From positions 1 to 8,042 of the forward strand of contig VEQI01000136.1 of assembly GCA_018883305.1 (NCBI GenBank): 8,042 bases of DNA, read 5' to 3'. The translations under genes and the position numbers were made by a program. The first letter of the stretch is position 1. The number at the start of each line of letters is the position of its first letter. The notes under the pieces were generated by a model. The model was not told where the DNA came from and made no database searches. It saw only the letters and a list, made by a program, of their open reading frames with translations. Of the stretch, positions 6,547-8,042 are shown in pieces. The stretch is from Limnohabitans sp. GTDB lineage: Bacteria > Pseudomonadota > Gammaproteobacteria > Burkholderiales > Burkholderiaceae_C.

Positions 6547-8010
6547 ATGAACGCACGCATTCCGGCTTTCGATACCACGCAAGTGCTGAGCGATGTCTCA
6601 CGCAGCTGGGACCAGGACATCGTTCAGCGCTTGCAGGACTACGTGGCGGTGCCTGCCAAGTCACCGGCCTTTGATCCCCAATGGGCACAGCACGGCTTGC
6701 TGCACCGGGTGTTGCATGACGCCGCGGATTGGGTACGTGCGCAAGCTGTGCCGGGCCTGCAATTGGAGATCATCGAATTGCCGGGTCGTACCCCGGTGTT
6801 GTTTTTCGAGATTCCTGCCACCCGCGCAGCCAATGAAGGCAGCCCGCAGACGGTGCTGATGTACGGCCATCTGGACAAGCAACCCGAGTTCAATGGGTGG
6901 CGCAGTGATCTGGGCCCCTGGACGCCCAAGTACCTGGATGGCCTGCTGTATGGCCGAGGCGCGGCCGACGACGGCTATGCGGTGTATGCCAGCGTGGCCG
7001 CTGTGCAGGCCTTGCAGCGACAGCAGGTGCCGCATCCACGCATCGTGGGCCTGATTGAAACGGGGGAGGAAAGCGGTTCGCCCGATCTCATCGCTTACAT
7101 CGAGGCGCTGCGTCCCCGTCTGGGGGAGGTGGGTCTGGTGATTTGTCTGGACAGTGGTGCTGGCAACTACGACCAGTTGTGGCTGACCACCAGCCTGCGC
7201 GGTCTGGCCAGCGGTGTGCTGAAGGTGGAGATCCTGACCGAGGGCGTGCACTCCGGTGATGCCTCCGGACTGGTGCCCTCGAGCTTCAGAATCATGCGGC
7301 AGGTGTTGGACCGCCTGGAAGACAGTGCCAGTGGTCGCTTGCTGCCACAGCAGTTCCATTGCGAGGTGCCCACCGAGCGTGTGCAGCAGGCGCGCGCCAC
7401 CGCCGTCATTCTGGGCGAAGAGGTCTATCGCCGATTCCCCTGGGCGCACCACGATTGTGGCGGCGCCACCCTGGTGGCCTTGCCCACCACCACGGATCCG
7501 CTGGAAGCCTTGCTGCGCCGAACCTGGCAACCCACCCTGAGCGTGACTGGCGCCGAGGGCTTCCCCAGCTTGCAGGACGCGGGCAATGTGTTGCGCCCCT
7601 ACACCGCATTCAAACTCAGCTTGCGTTTGCCGCCCCTGGTGGACGCGGCCGCGGCCGTGTCAGAACTCAAAAGCTTGCTGGAGGACAACGCGCCCTACCA
7701 GGCTCGAGTGACCTTTCACGCCGAGGGAGCGGCCAGTGGCTGGAACGCGCCGGCCACGGCTCCCTGGTTTGAGCAGGCCCTGAACCAGGCCAGTCTGGCG
7801 CATTTCGGTGCACCCGTGGGCTACATTGGCCAGGGCGGGACGATACCGCTGATGAATCTGCTCAGCCAGGGATTCCCCACGGCGCAGATGATGGTGTGTG
7901 GCGTTTTGGGGCCGAAATCCAATGCACACGGCCCGAATGAGTTTCTGCACGTTCCCTACGCCCGCCGCCTGACCGCGGCCGTGGCGCAGGTGATGGCGCA
8001 CATGCCCTGA
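6547..8010 (+). CDS. M20 family metallopeptidase (dipeptidase-like)
   Basis: Cytoplasmic di-zinc peptidase of the M20 family, 487 residues, with no signal peptide. It resembles the CNDP2/M20 dipeptidase branch in length and motifs. Metal and catalytic residues are all visible: His108 and catalytic Asp110 in MYGHLDKQPE, Asp141 in YGRGAADDGYA, catalytic Glu174 and ligand Glu175 in ETGEESGS, Asp202 in CLDSGAGN and His461 in NAHGPNEFL. The inserted lid/dimerisation domain spans about 215-395 and includes GVHSGDASG with His235, the substrate-contacting His of CNDP2-type enzymes. GGTIPLMNLL (430-439) matches the conserved C-terminal substrate loop. The enzyme should be active. Likely substrates are dipeptides or other N-acyl amino compounds, but specificity cannot be read. 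The gene lies 42 bases after otnI on the same strand and may be in the same transcript. No metabolic link with tetronate breakdown is apparent. Confidence 0.92.
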   Translation: MNARIPAFDTTQVLSDVSRSWDQDIVQRLQDYVAVPAKSPAFDPQWAQHGLLHRVLHDAADWVRAQAVPGLQLEIIELPGRTPVLFFEIPATRAANEGSPQTVLMYGHLDKQPEFNGWRSDLGPWTPKYLDGLLYGRGAADDGYAVYASVAAVQALQRQQVPHPRIVGLIETGEESGSPDLIAYIEALRPRLGEVGLVICLDSGAGNYDQLWLTTSLRGLASGVLKVEILTEGVHSGDASGLVPSSFRIMRQVLDRLEDSASGRLLPQQFHCEVPTERVQQARATAVILGEEVYRRFPWAHHDCGGATLVALPTTTDPLEALLRRTWQPTLSVTGAEGFPSLQDAGNVLRPYTAFKLSLRLPPLVDAAAAVSELKSLLEDNAPYQARVTFHAEGAASGWNAPATAPWFEQALNQASLAHFGAPVGYIGQGGTIPLMNLLSQGFPTAQMMVCGVLGPKSNAHGPNEFLHVPYARRLTAAVAQVMAHMP

Positions 8011-8042
8011 GGGCTCAGTGGGCCGACTGGCGCTGCACACGC
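8011..8042 (+). other. Short intergenic end of the window
   Basis: There are 32 bases after the peptidase stop. A weak imperfect GC-rich inverted repeat spans about 8004-8023 across the stop codon, but no T-run follows it. No gene start is visible on either strand. Confidence 0.4.

Noticed and set aside
6661..7530. Open frame of 289 codons on the minus strand within the M20 peptidase gene
   Set aside because: It is fully contained in a gene with intact metal ligands and has no domain-like pattern.
8004..8023. Possible terminator hairpin after the M20 peptidase gene
   Set aside because: The inverted repeat is short, has a bulge and overlaps the stop codon, and no T-run follows, so it cannot be supported as an intrinsic terminator.
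1..8042. Mobile elements, CRISPR arrays, tRNA or rRNA genes, phage or toxin-antitoxin genes
   Set aside because: No direct repeat arrays, transposase motifs, terminal inverted repeats or RNA gene signatures were seen. The window is almost fully covered by ordinary metabolic and regulatory genes.

Overview
This is a compact, GC-rich stretch (roughly 60-65% G+C by eye) with every recognisable gene on the plus strand. It looks like a chromosomal segment of a betaproteobacterium, most likely Burkholderiales and perhaps Comamonadaceae-like. The main reason is the order EIIA(Man-type) - HPr - Enzyme I, a regulatory-type PTS cluster familiar from that group, together with the codon use and protein style. 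Taxonomy is inferred from gene order and composition, not from a marker gene.

Layout. (1) Positions 1-1078: the 3' part of a major facilitator superfamily transporter whose first two helices lie outside the window. (2) Positions 1083-3527: three PTS phosphorelay genes, an EIIA of the mannose family, ptsH (HPr) and ptsI (Enzyme I). They are tightly packed, with an ATGA overlap and a 1-base gap. No sugar-specific EIIB, EIIC or EIID is present. (3) Positions 3537-6504: otnK, otnC and otnI, which encode the kinase, decarboxylase and isomerase of the C4 sugar-acid (tetronate) catabolic route. otnK begins only 9 bases after the ptsI stop and overlaps otnC by an ATGA. (4) Positions 6547-8010: a complete M20-family metallopeptidase with its own strong ribosome binding site. 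The last 32 bases hold no gene.

How the genes fit together. EI takes phosphate from PEP and passes it to HPr and then to EIIA. With no permease subunits nearby, this chain is probably regulatory rather than a sugar importer. The Otn enzymes act in the order isomerase (2-oxo- to 3-oxo-tetronate), kinase (3-oxo-tetronate to its 4-phosphate), decarboxylase (to dihydroxyacetone phosphate). The upstream dehydrogenase that makes 2-oxo-tetronate is not in the window. The M20 peptidase has no obvious metabolic link to either group.

The most notable signal is in the Otn module. All three proteins keep the family framework but differ from the enterobacterial homologues I remember at or near functional sites. 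OtnC lacks the usual class II aldolase Glu and the third metal-binding His. OtnK has about 4 extra residues inside its KYCSTFDS...GNIGP substrate loop. OtnI has extra loop segments while keeping all four metal ligands. This could be a conserved Burkholderiales subfamily or an altered pathway; comparative alignment would decide.
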